A stretch of DNA of 64,000 nt from an uncultured Lachnospiraceae bacterium (GTDB taxonomy: Bacteria > Bacillota > Clostridia > Lachnospirales > Lachnospiraceae), in the NCBI GenBank assembly GCA_910584945.1, contig CAJUDY010000004.1, positions 110,558 through 174,557 of the forward strand, read 5' to 3'. The notes under the pieces were generated by a model that was not told where the DNA came from, ran no database searches, and was given only the letters and a program-made list of their open reading frames with translations. Position numbers and translations under genes: made by a program. Of this stretch, positions 1-7,948 are shown piece after piece (position 1 is the stretch's first letter; every line of letters begins with the position of its first letter).

Positions 1-2
1 TC

Positions 3-1211
3 CACGGGGGTGCGCGGATGGTCCCGGTTCTCCATCGTCAGATCCAGGAATGGGCGGAACATCAGCGGGGAGCCATGGCGGCAGAGACCGTGCGTGCCCT
101 AGTCTTAAGCGGAAGTACGGAAGCGCTGCTTCTGACGGACCAGATGTCGAGAAAGTGCAAGTTCCGACAAATCCGAAACGCCGCAAAGGAAGCTCTGTCC
201 GACGCCGCTAAGGCACTTGGCATCCCAAGAGAAGAGCTGGAAGACCGTCTGGTGCCCGATCTGGGCTTCGACGGGCAGATGGAGCAGGTCTATGATTACG
301 GCTCCCGTCGCTTCACCGTCCGTCTGGAACCCGGGATGCAGCTTGTCATCCGCGACGAAAAAGGAAAGACGCTGAAAAATCTGCCTGTTCCCGGAAAACA
401 GGATGATCCCGAAAAAGCGGCTCTGTCCTCCGCTGCCTTCAAGCAGATGAAAAAGCAGTTAAGAGAAGTGTTCGTAAGCCAGAAGCTCCGCCTGGAGCAG
501 GCCCTTTCCTCCGGCCGCTTCTGGGAGGCGGAGAAGTGGCGGGAACTGTTTGTAAAAAATCCGGTCATGCGGTCCTTTGCCGAGGGCCTGATCTGGGGCG
601 TCTACGAAGGAAGGGAGTTAAAAGAGACGTTCCGGTACATGGAAGACGGAAGCTTCAACACGTCGGAGGAAGAGCCCTATGCCTTCCCGGCGTTCGGCCA
701 GATCGGACTGGTACACCCGTTGGAGCTTTCAGAAGAAAAAAATCTCTCCTGGAAGGAGCAGTTATCGGACTATGAGATCACTCAGCCCCTGGAACAGCTG
801 AAGCGTCCCGTCTTCCGGGTCACGGAAGAGGAAAAGGGGGAAACGGCGCTCCTTCGCTTTGCGGGCAGCACGCTTCACGGGCTGTCTTTGTCCGGAGGAC
901 TCTTAAAGCTTGGGTGGTTCCGGGGTCGGATTCTGGACGCAGGATTTTTCGAAAACTTTTACCGCCGGGATGAGGGATTCGGCGCAGAGCTTACCTTTTC
1001 CGGGAGCTCGGTGGGATACGAGTACGAGGAAGTGACGCTTAAGAACCTGTACTTCTATCGCATCCAGCCGAACAGGACGGACGGCGGAACTTCTGATATT
1101 TTTCAGGAGGAGAACCGCTGCGCGCTTAAGGATGTAGAGGCGCGGTATTTCAGCGAAGTGGTCCTGCAAATCACGAAAGTGGCGGGAACCCCTTCAGATA
1201 GGAAAGAATAG
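3..1211 (+). CDS. DUF4132 domain protein (MolR-like), C-terminal part, cut by the window edge
   Basis: The frame is open to the left edge, so the first methionine at 18 is probably internal and the true start lies outside the window. The visible ~400 residues read as the C-terminal region of DUF4132/MolR-like proteins: a charged helix rich in Lys and Arg, then an NPVMRSFAEGLIWG-type segment and a FGQIGLVHPLEL segment. Both resemble the matching region of the complete 1717-aa protein at 21508. The biochemical role of the family is unknown. The gene overlaps the convergent yyaL-like gene by 41 bp, tail to tail. DUF4132 genes are sometimes found with MoxR ATPase and VWA genes, but the relevant neighbours would be to the left and cannot be seen. 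Confidence 0.7.
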   Translation, partial: HGGARMVPVLHRQIQEWAEHQRGAMAAETVRALVLSGSTEALLLTDQMSRKCKFRQIRNAAKEALSDAAKALGIPREELEDRLVPDLGFDGQMEQVYDYGSRRFTVRLEPGMQLVIRDEKGKTLKNLPVPGKQDDPEKAALSSAAFKQMKKQLREVFVSQKLRLEQALSSGRFWEAEKWRELFVKNPVMRSFAEGLIWGVYEGRELKETFRYMEDGSFNTSEEEPYAFPAFGQIGLVHPLELSEEKNLSWKEQLSDYEITQPLEQLKRPVFRVTEEEKGETALLRFAGSTLHGLSLSGGLLKLGWFRGRILDAGFFENFYRRDEGFGAELTFSGSSVGYEYEEVTLKNLYFYRIQPNRTDGGTSDIFQEENRCALKDVEARYFSEVVLQITKVAGTPSDRKE

Positions 1212-3198
1212 ACGAAAGGTCTCGGGTACCGGAATGACAGGCGCTGTCCTGGCACAGATAATAGACCGCGCCCTGTTCCGGCAGGAGATAGGAAGCGGTA
1301 AAGGGCGCCAGGCGGCCAAGCTGCTGTCGGTTTTCGGGGGTGAGCAGCAGTACGTTCAGTCCCGGGAACACATGTTCGCGAAGAAGATTGTCTAATTCCT
1401 CCGGAACCCGATGTTCCGCGCAGGCGCAGAGAAGCTGGGCGTTAGGATAGAGCTTCTGGAACATGGAAAGAAGTCCGAAGGAATGTCCGGAGGGAAACGC
1501 GTCGGCCGTCCCAGCCAGATACCGGATCATCCGGGTCTCTTCTTCTTTCCAGCAGATCTCTCCGGTCAGGGCGTCCAGGAGGGCGAACACCAGTCCGGCC
1601 ACCGAATTGCCCGAAGGGAGCGCGCCGTCCCAGGTTTCCTTGGGGCGGCTGATCAGCCTCTTTACGTCGCTGGCATACAGATAGAATCCGCCCTGCTCTT
1701 CGTCAGAGAACCACCGGAGCATCTGCCGGGCGGTTTTGATGGCCATTTCCAGATCGTCTGCATGAAAGTCAGCCTGATAGAGTTCCAAAAGGGCCCAGGC
1801 ATAGTAGGCGTAGTCCTCCAGATTCCCTGGATGGGCCGCCTCGCCGTCCCGATATCTTACATACAGCCGCCCTTCCTGATCCGTCAGACGGGACGCAAGA
1901 AACTGCTGAGCCTTTCTTGCCGCCTGAAGCCAGGCAGGCTCCCCGCAGACAAAAGCCGCTTTCGCAAGGGCCGCGATCATCAGACTGTTCCAGGCCGTCA
2001 GAATTTTGTCGTCTTTGTGGAGAGAGGTGCGCGAAAGGCGGTAGCGATATAACAGCTCACACCATTTTTCCGTTTGTTCCGTCTTCCACCCCTTTTGTCC
2101 GATCCGGTTGGGGATATTCTTCCCTTCAAAATTTCCTTTTTCGGTAATATCATATCTGCGGCAGAACGCTGCCCCGTCTTCTTTTCCAAGGACGGAGCAG
2201 ACTTCCTTTGGCGTCAGGACATAATATTTCCCCTCCACGCCGTCGCTGTCCGCGTCCTGTCCGCAGTAAAATCCGCCCTCCGGATCGGTCAGTTCCCGAA
2301 GTACATAGGAGACGGTCTCTTTGACTACCGAAAGAAAGAGCGGCTGCCTCGTGATCTGCCAGGCTTCCGCGTAGACATAGATCAGCAGGGCGTTGTCATA
2401 GAGCATTTTTTCAAAATGCGGAACCAGCCACCGCTCGTCGGTAGAATAGCGGGAGAAGCCGCCGCCGATCTGGTCGTAGATACCGCCCTTCGCCATGCAT
2501 TCCAGTGTTTTCTCCGCGGCTGCCAGCGCTTTTTGGTCCTGTTCCAGGGCTGCGTAGCGGATCAGAAAGAGAAGGTTGTGGGGCGTCGGGAACTTGGGAG
2601 CCTGCCCGAAGCCGCCCCACCGGGAGTCAAAAGTCCCTAAAAGTTCTCCGGCTCCCCGGCGGACCAGTTCTCTGGAAGGCTCTAAAGGGGACGCGTCCTT
2701 TGACGCCTGAAGCCAGGACTGTACTTTTGTGCCTGTCTGATATAGTTGTTCTCTCTGATCCAGCCAGAGGGTCTCCACCTGTGTCAGCAGTTCCATAAGC
2801 CCCAGATGTCCGTAGCGGGAATGTTTCGGAAGATAAGTGCCGGCGTAGAAGGGGTGCTGCTCCGCCGTCATCAGGATGGTCAGGGGCCATCCGCCGGACC
2901 CGGTCATGGCCTGACAGACAGACATGTAGACGGCATCCACCTCCGGGCGCTCCTCCCGGTCCACTTTGATGGAGACAAATGAGCGGTTCAGAATCTGAGC
3001 CACCTCCTCATCCTTGAAGGACTCATGGGCCATCACGTGGCACCAGTGGCAGGTGGAGTAGCCGATGCTTAAGAAGACGGGTTTGTCTTCCTTTTTGGCG
3101 GTTTCAAAGGCCTGATCGCACCAGGGATACCAGTGGACCGGATTGTCCGCATGCTGCAGAAGGTAGGGGGATTTTTGGTTTTTTAAGTGATTGGACAT
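1171..3198 (-). CDS. yyaL: YyaL-type thioredoxin domain-containing protein (DUF255 / SPATA20 family)
   Basis: 675 aa, the usual length of this family. The N-terminus NHLKNQKSPYLLQHADNPVH and the following CHWCHVMAHESF are the hallmark of the DUF255 thioredoxin-like domain (about residues 1-165), with a CxxC pair (C-H-W-C). The rest is the alpha/alpha toroid seen in N-acylglucosamine 2-epimerase-like and cellobiose-epimerase folds, with GGFGQAPKFPTPHN and HFEKMLYDNA motifs. The physiological substrate is not established for the family. I chose the ATG at 3198 because a GAAAGGAA element precedes it and the family motif begins there; an in-frame codon at 3225 is further upstream. It is divergent from the response regulator at 3399 and convergent with the DUF4132 gene. 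Confidence 0.88.
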   Translation of the reverse strand: MSNHLKNQKSPYLLQHADNPVHWYPWCDQAFETAKKEDKPVFLSIGYSTCHWCHVMAHESFKDEEVAQILNRSFVSIKVDREERPEVDAVYMSVCQAMTGSGGWPLTILMTAEQHPFYAGTYLPKHSRYGHLGLMELLTQVETLWLDQREQLYQTGTKVQSWLQASKDASPLEPSRELVRRGAGELLGTFDSRWGGFGQAPKFPTPHNLLFLIRYAALEQDQKALAAAEKTLECMAKGGIYDQIGGGFSRYSTDERWLVPHFEKMLYDNALLIYVYAEAWQITRQPLFLSVVKETVSYVLRELTDPEGGFYCGQDADSDGVEGKYYVLTPKEVCSVLGKEDGAAFCRRYDITEKGNFEGKNIPNRIGQKGWKTEQTEKWCELLYRYRLSRTSLHKDDKILTAWNSLMIAALAKAAFVCGEPAWLQAARKAQQFLASRLTDQEGRLYVRYRDGEAAHPGNLEDYAYYAWALLELYQADFHADDLEMAIKTARQMLRWFSDEEQGGFYLYASDVKRLISRPKETWDGALPSGNSVAGLVFALLDALTGEICWKEEETRMIRYLAGTADAFPSGHSFGLLSMFQKLYPNAQLLCACAEHRVPEELDNLLREHVFPGLNVLLLTPENRQQLGRLAPFTASYLLPEQGAVYYLCQDSACHSGTRDLSSILSYLKGFPPLS

Positions 3199-3398
3199 GG
3201 GAGGGTTCCTTTCTTGTCGCTGCAATTTTTACCTTTATTATAAACCCGCCGGACGGTTTTTATCATGGATTTTTTTCAAACAAAATGATATGATAATCAC
3301 AACATTTTTCCGCCCTTTCGCGACAGTCTGCTTTCTGCAGATATAAAGAGGAGCGATAGGTAACAAGGAGAGGTTTTGCGAATAAAGGAGGATGCTTG

Positions 3399-4106
3399 AT
3401 GATCAAGATCGCAATCTGTGACGACGAACCGGTGATGTGCGAGCAGCTGGAGCGAATGATCGCTTTCAGGCTGGAGCAGTGGGGGGAGGCTTTCCAGGTC
3501 ACCCGCTATATCAATGCAGTGCAGTTTTTGCACGGGCCCATGGACTATGATCTGATTTTTCTGGATATTCAGATGCCGCATCTTGGCGGAATCGAGCTGG
3601 CGAAGCAGCTTCGGGAAAAGGCGTTTGAGGGGGTGCTGATCTTTGTGACCGTACTGACCGAGTGCATGCTGGACGCCTTCGAGGTGGAGGCCATGGACTA
3701 TCTGTGCAAACCGGTGGACGAGCTTCGCCTGGAGCGGGCGCTTGGGCGGAGCCTTAAGCGTCTGCATCAGAAGGAGGAGCGTTCCCTGTCGATCCGGACC
3801 ATGAACTGGTGCCGGAAGATCAAGCTTCGGGAGATCTATTACTGCGAGGTGGTCAACCGGAAGATTTATCTGCATACCAGAGACGGCGTGCTGGAATACT
3901 ATGGAAAGATCAAAGAAGTGGAACAGCAGACCGCCCCGGAGCTGATCCGGTGCCATCGAAGTTACCTGGTCAACCCGGAGCATCTGTCCGAATACCGGGA
4001 CGGACAGGCGGTCCTGACCAACGGGGAACAGGTGCCGGTATCCAAGAACTGCCGTGCCCTGTTTATGAAAAAAATGATGGAATATATAGGAAGGAGCGAA
4101 GCATGA
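3399..4106 (+). CDS. LytTR-family response regulator (AgrA-like)
   Basis: 235 aa. The N-terminal receiver domain has the acidic pair DD at 8-9, the phospho-acceptor Asp in FLDIQMP (about D56), and a conserved Lys in YLCKPV. The C-terminal LytTR DNA-binding domain starts near residue 135 (REIYYCEVVNRKIYLHT) and contains the typical CHRSYLVNPEH helix. It would bind direct repeats upstream of target operons when phosphorylated. ATG 3399 follows AAAGGAGG by 6 nt, better than the TTG at 3396. The stop codon overlaps the start of the cognate kinase (ATGA), so the two are translationally coupled. Peptide-sensing or bacteriocin-type targets are likely from the family, but no peptide gene is visible nearby. 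Confidence 0.9.
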   Translation: MIKIAICDDEPVMCEQLERMIAFRLEQWGEAFQVTRYINAVQFLHGPMDYDLIFLDIQMPHLGGIELAKQLREKAFEGVLIFVTVLTECMLDAFEVEAMDYLCKPVDELRLERALGRSLKRLHQKEERSLSIRTMNWCRKIKLREIYYCEVVNRKIYLHTRDGVLEYYGKIKEVEQQTAPELIRCHRSYLVNPEHLSEYRDGQAVLTNGEQVPVSKNCRALFMKKMMEYIGRSEA

Positions 4107-5461
4107 TGGAGTGGCTTGGCGGATATCTTTCGGTGCATTTTCAATGGTATATGATTCTCCCGGTGTTGTTGTCGTATGTGGTGCTGCCGCTTACGGCCTT
4201 TTTCTTTTTCTGCCGGTACTGTATGGTTCCCTTTCGATGGTTTCCGGGGATCTTCTATACGAGTCTGTCCGCCGTTCTATATGTCCTGGAGATCCGATAT
4301 CATCTGCAGGGAAGTATGGGACTGATCGCAGAAATTCTGCTTCTCTCCCTGTGCGGCTGTATGTTGATCAGACGAAAATGGATGGAATCTCTGACCATGT
4401 CGGTTCTGATTCTGGCGATCATAAGCGTCAGCAATGGGCTTACCGGCTGGATCGGGTATCAGCTGATCCTGCCGGTGATATTGAAATATCAAATCTTTGT
4501 GCTCCCTTCGGACACGGTACGGGAGTGTCTCCGGCTTTTCCTGGTATGCGGTCTGTCTGTTTTTAACCTGCATCATTTCCGGCAGGGCATCCTGAGCACC
4601 AGCCGCCAGACACTGATCTATCTGACCATTCCCGTCTTTTTTATTTCCCTGGTGGTCCGGATCATACAGACTTTGTTTTACGGAGACGAGTTTCAGGTGG
4701 ACGCTCTGACCGGAGAGGTTGTGGTCCGGTGGAAAGTCAACCATGGAGAACTTCTGCTGCTGCAGCTTTTCGCCTGTATCTGCCTGCTGGTGACGCTGTC
4801 GGCCTGCCAGAAGATTCTTGAGACCTTAAAGGCGGAACAAAAAGTCCGCATGCTGGAACAGCAGGCGGCAGAGCAGGAGCGGCATATGCAGGAAGCCCTT
4901 CTCAGAGATCGGAAGACCCGGGCGTTCCGCCATGATATCAAGAATCATCTGACCGTGCTGACCGAACTTTTGAAGGCCGGGCAGACGGACCGGGCCTGCG
5001 ATTATCTTTCGAATCTAGACCAGGCGGCGGCAGAACTGTCCAGTCAGGTACACACCGGCAACGGGGCGGTAGACGCGCTGCTTGGAAGCAAGCTTTCCAT
5101 GGCGGAGCAGCAAAGAATCGACGTCCGGTGCGAGCTGATGATCCCGGATTTCAGCCGGATCGGGGACGTGGACTGGTGCGTGCTTTTGTCCAACGCCCTG
5201 GACAATGCCGTCACGGCCTGTCAGGAGGTACCGGAAGAAGATCGTTTTCTTCGGATGAGCAGCCGCAGTAAAGGAAACTTTTATCTTTTGACCATTGAAA
5301 ACAGCTGCAGCAGGGAACTTCGGGACGTGCCGGCAGACGGGATCGGGCTTACCAATATCAGAGCCGTCGTCGGCAGATACGGCGGAACCGTGGAAAATGC
5401 CATCTCAAAAGGCACTTATCGGCTGCGGCTGCTTTTTGGCGATTTATATGAAAAAAATTGA
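4103..5461 (+). CDS. GHKL sensor histidine kinase (AgrC/VirS-like)
   Basis: 452 aa. Roughly the first 210 residues hold six or so hydrophobic segments, as in AgrC-type sensors. A coiled linker follows, then FRHDIKNHL (dimerisation helix with the phospho-acceptor His), NALDNAV (N box of the GHKL ATPase) and GIGLTNI (G box). A C-terminal KGTYRLRLLF strand completes the fold. It should autophosphorylate and pass phosphate to the regulator encoded just upstream. The start ATG overlaps the regulator stop codon and follows AGGAAGGAG by 6 nt; the next codon is also ATG. The longer in-frame extension upstream lies inside the regulator gene and was discarded. Confidence 0.9.
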   Translation: MMEWLGGYLSVHFQWYMILPVLLSYVVLPLTAFFFFCRYCMVPFRWFPGIFYTSLSAVLYVLEIRYHLQGSMGLIAEILLLSLCGCMLIRRKWMESLTMSVLILAIISVSNGLTGWIGYQLILPVILKYQIFVLPSDTVRECLRLFLVCGLSVFNLHHFRQGILSTSRQTLIYLTIPVFFISLVVRIIQTLFYGDEFQVDALTGEVVVRWKVNHGELLLLQLFACICLLVTLSACQKILETLKAEQKVRMLEQQAAEQERHMQEALLRDRKTRAFRHDIKNHLTVLTELLKAGQTDRACDYLSNLDQAAAELSSQVHTGNGAVDALLGSKLSMAEQQRIDVRCELMIPDFSRIGDVDWCVLLSNALDNAVTACQEVPEEDRFLRMSSRSKGNFYLLTIENSCSRELRDVPADGIGLTNIRAVVGRYGGTVENAISKGTYRLRLLFGDLYEKN

Positions 5462-5528
5462 TTTTATTGTCACCTTTCCGGTTCCTGATTTGTTTTTTAT
5501 ATGAGGAGAGAAGGGTTATTGATTACAA

Positions 5529-5555
5529 GTGACTATGAGGGTACTGAACAGTTAC
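5529..5555 (-). repeat. Partial copy of the GTAACTGTTCAG repeat family
   Basis: Read on the minus strand this begins GTAACTGTTCAGTACCCTCA and continues into AGTCAC, matching the left ends of the copies at 32258 and 63782 over about 27 bases with few differences. No matching right end is seen, so it is a remnant or a solo end. It lies between the GHKL kinase and the ECF sigma gene. Confidence 0.6.
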
Positions 5556-5587
5556 GGTCAAAAAGTGAGCGATAACAGAGAAGAACG

Positions 5588-6073
5588 ATGCAGCCTTACG
5601 ATCAAGCATACAAAGATGTAGAAAAAATTTTTCTTCGGTACGGTCCCATGCTTTACCGGGTCGCCGTCGTCATGCTGGGCAACTGTCATGACGCGGAGGA
5701 CATGGTGCAGGATGTGCTGATTCGATATATGGAGCACAAAAAAGACTTTCGGGATGAGACCCATGAGAAAGCCTGGCTGATCCGGGTGACGGTGAATCTG
5801 TGCAAAACCCGCCTTTTATTTACCAGAAAGCATCCGCAGATCGAGCTTTCCGAACTGACCGCGTACAGCCGGAACGAGGAAGAGGGGCATTTGATGGAAG
5901 GTCTGTTAAAACTTAGCCAGACCTATCGGACGGTGCTGCTTCTTTACTATGTCATGGGGTACAGTATCCGGGAGACTGCGCAGATTCTGTATACTACGGA
6001 GAGTGCGGTGAAGAAGCGGTTGGAGCGGGGACGAAAAAAGTTCCGGGAGATCATGGAACAGGAAGGAGTGTGA
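5588..6073 (+). CDS. ECF-type RNA polymerase sigma factor
   Basis: 161 aa, normal for a two-domain ECF sigma. Region 2 covers YRVAVVMLGNCHDAEDMVQD, with the usual DAED core-binding motif, and continues to the VNLCK helix. Region 4 spans about residues 105-155, with a helix-turn-helix around YSIRETAQILYTTESAVKKR. It directs RNA polymerase to a small regulon that normally includes its own operon. The next gene begins 7 nt after the stop and looks like its anti-sigma partner. Two permease genes follow on the same strand, so they are the obvious candidate outputs. Start ATG 5588 has a GAGAAGAACG sequence upstream, a weak site. Confidence 0.9.
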   Translation: MQPYDQAYKDVEKIFLRYGPMLYRVAVVMLGNCHDAEDMVQDVLIRYMEHKKDFRDETHEKAWLIRVTVNLCKTRLLFTRKHPQIELSELTAYSRNEEEGHLMEGLLKLSQTYRTVLLLYYVMGYSIRETAQILYTTESAVKKRLERGRKKFREIMEQEGV

Positions 6074-6080
6074 GATCGGG

Positions 6081-6650
6081 ATGGAAGAGCGCTTAAGACA
6101 GGCGGTGGAACGGATCACACTGACGGAGGAAGCCGACAGGAGAATTCTGGATCTGGAAAGAAAAGTAAAGGAACGGCATCAGAGGAGAAGAACCATCCGA
6201 AAAGGGGTGACGGCGGCGTGCATGGGATGTCTGCTGGTGCTGGGACTTTCCTTTTTTCCGAAAGGGTCCGGCCAGACGCCGGAGTGGAAGATCACAGCCT
6301 ACGCCAGGGAGGCGGACGAGATTCAGTGGATCTCGCTGGAACCCGGGGCGAAGGTGCTTCTGGAACCGATTCCAGGAAGAGATCGATATGTCATGAAGAT
6401 GGATCTGCCGGAGCATTATTATTATGAAAAGCAGTCGATTACTCTGGGGCAGGACACGATTTATTTTTCGAAAAAGGAGATTCACTGGTATCCCTGCAAG
6501 GAGGACACCGGATTGCCGGATGTGATGACTGCCTCCATGTATATCAAGATCCTGGATGAGAACCGGGAGGAAGTGGACCGGGTGATTCTGGAGATGACCC
6601 GGGAGTATGACAACTGTTATGTACAGATCAAAAAAACAGCATCTGACTGA
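6081..6650 (+). CDS. Putative anti-sigma factor, single-pass membrane protein
   Basis: 189 aa. The N-terminal ~40 residues are charged and helical, followed by one hydrophobic segment (about 45-60, GVTAACMGCLLVLGLSFF) and an extracytoplasmic C-terminal domain of mixed strands. This layout, together with a position 7 nt downstream of an ECF sigma gene, fits an anti-sigma factor holding the sigma at the membrane through its cytoplasmic N-terminus. I see no zinc-binding HxxxCxxC (ZAS) motif. The external domain resembles no family I can name, so the signal sensed is unknown. Confidence 0.6.
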   Translation: MEERLRQAVERITLTEEADRRILDLERKVKERHQRRRTIRKGVTAACMGCLLVLGLSFFPKGSGQTPEWKITAYAREADEIQWISLEPGAKVLLEPIPGRDRYVMKMDLPEHYYYEKQSITLGQDTIYFSKKEIHWYPCKEDTGLPDVMTASMYIKILDENREEVDRVILEMTREYDNCYVQIKKTASD

Positions 6651-6721
6651 AAGCAGCCTTGGAAGAATTTTACGGAACGAAGTAAGGGCGGATGCGGAAT
6701 TTAAACAGGAGGAGCTGTAAG

Positions 6722-7939
6722 ATGTGTCTTCTTCCAATGACCCTGAGAAATTTGAAGCGATGCGGCTTTCGGAGCGTGCTGTGTATCCTGATCTGCACAT
6801 TTGCCACGCTGCTTCTGCATTTTTATCTGGGAAATATTGCGGATCTTGGCCGGACGCTGGAAAAGCTGCCGGAAGCAATTGAAGTATCCGCAAAAATCTG
6901 TAATCTGGACGGCAGTATGGATCAGGGTCTGAAAATTGAAGCAGAACTGGTGTGTGATCTTCTGAAATCCGACCATGTGGCGGAGCCGATAGTGACGGTA
7001 CAGCTGCTGGCGGGCTTCGGCTTCTTTTCCCAGGAGGAATGGCAGACCCGTCTGACCTTACAGACCAGAGGGGTGAACAGTCTGTCCGGAGCGGGATTAA
7101 AGCCGGAAAACCTGACGTTTTGCGAGGGAGTCTCTCCGGACTTTCTTTCGTCAGAGGAACCTATGTGCCTGCTGGATCGCTCGGTGATGGAGAAAAACGG
7201 CTATAAGATCGGGGATATGGTTCTTCTCACGATCTATTACTATCGCTACGGAGACTATCATCAGGTCTTCTGTGAGCCATTGGAACAGTGCGAGTATAAG
7301 ATCGCTGGTACCGTGGATACGCCGGGCAGTACGGACGGGGTATATCCGGAGCTGATCCTGCCCATCCAGGCGGTGGAGAACAGCTATCAAAAAGCCGGCA
7401 TTCCCTTTCTGGCGGATTCTTTTTCCTTCCGGGTAAAAAATCCGCTGGAGCTTAACGACTTTAAGGATGAGATGCACCGCCTGGAACTGCTTCCGGTGTC
7501 CGCAGGATCGGAGCTTCATTATGAAGGAAACGCGCTGGTGGTGGAGGATGAGACGTTCATCAAAACGGCAGAGCGGATCGAGGAGAACCTGACGCTGCTG
7601 CGGGGATTTTTCCCTCTGATCGCCGTCATCACGGCGGGAGTTGGATATCTGACAGCCCATCTGTTTGTTCAGAATCGAAGGCAGGAGTATGCGCTTCTGC
7701 GCTCGGTGGGTCTTGGAAAGGGCAAAAGCTGCTTTGTGTTTTTTCTGGAATATTTTCTGCTGGCCCTGTGCGGCTGCGGGCTCGGCAGTCTGTGCGGATG
7801 GTCCGGGACGGCTGGCGGAGGCCGTCAATCTCTGATGGTGGCGGCGATCTTTCTGGGCTGCTGTCTTCCCGGTATCGCGGCAGCGCTTGTATCCATGGGC
7901 CGGGGCAGCGTGATGCAGATTCTCACGCAAAAGGGTTGA
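6722..7939 (+). CDS. FtsX-like ABC permease (first of a pair)
   Basis: 405 aa. One transmembrane helix sits near the N-terminus (SVLCILICTFATLLLHFYL), then a large extracytoplasmic domain of ~230 residues, then three hydrophobic segments at the C-terminus around RRQEYALLRSVGLGKGKS, the typical FtsX/MacB-type coupling motif. ATG 6722 is preceded by AGGAGGAG with 7 nt spacing, so I prefer it to the ATG at 6692. The C-terminal membrane portion is short. No ATPase gene is found in this operon, so an ATPase from elsewhere, or another role, must be assumed. It is followed after 9 nt by a second permease. Confidence 0.75.
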   Translation: MCLLPMTLRNLKRCGFRSVLCILICTFATLLLHFYLGNIADLGRTLEKLPEAIEVSAKICNLDGSMDQGLKIEAELVCDLLKSDHVAEPIVTVQLLAGFGFFSQEEWQTRLTLQTRGVNSLSGAGLKPENLTFCEGVSPDFLSSEEPMCLLDRSVMEKNGYKIGDMVLLTIYYYRYGDYHQVFCEPLEQCEYKIAGTVDTPGSTDGVYPELILPIQAVENSYQKAGIPFLADSFSFRVKNPLELNDFKDEMHRLELLPVSAGSELHYEGNALVVEDETFIKTAERIEENLTLLRGFFPLIAVITAGVGYLTAHLFVQNRRQEYALLRSVGLGKGKSCFVFFLEYFLLALCGCGLGSLCGWSGTAGGGRQSLMVAAIFLGCCLPGIAAALVSMGRGSVMQILTQKG

Positions 7940-7948
7940 GGTGAGCGT

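Noticed and set aside
3809..4102. Long N-terminal extension of the GHKL kinase inside the regulator gene
   Set aside because: It is a shadow frame; the ATG at 4103 overlaps the regulator stop codon and has a strong ribosome site.
6081..6650. ZAS-type anti-sigma with zinc motif
   Set aside because: No HxxxCxxC is visible in the N-terminal region.
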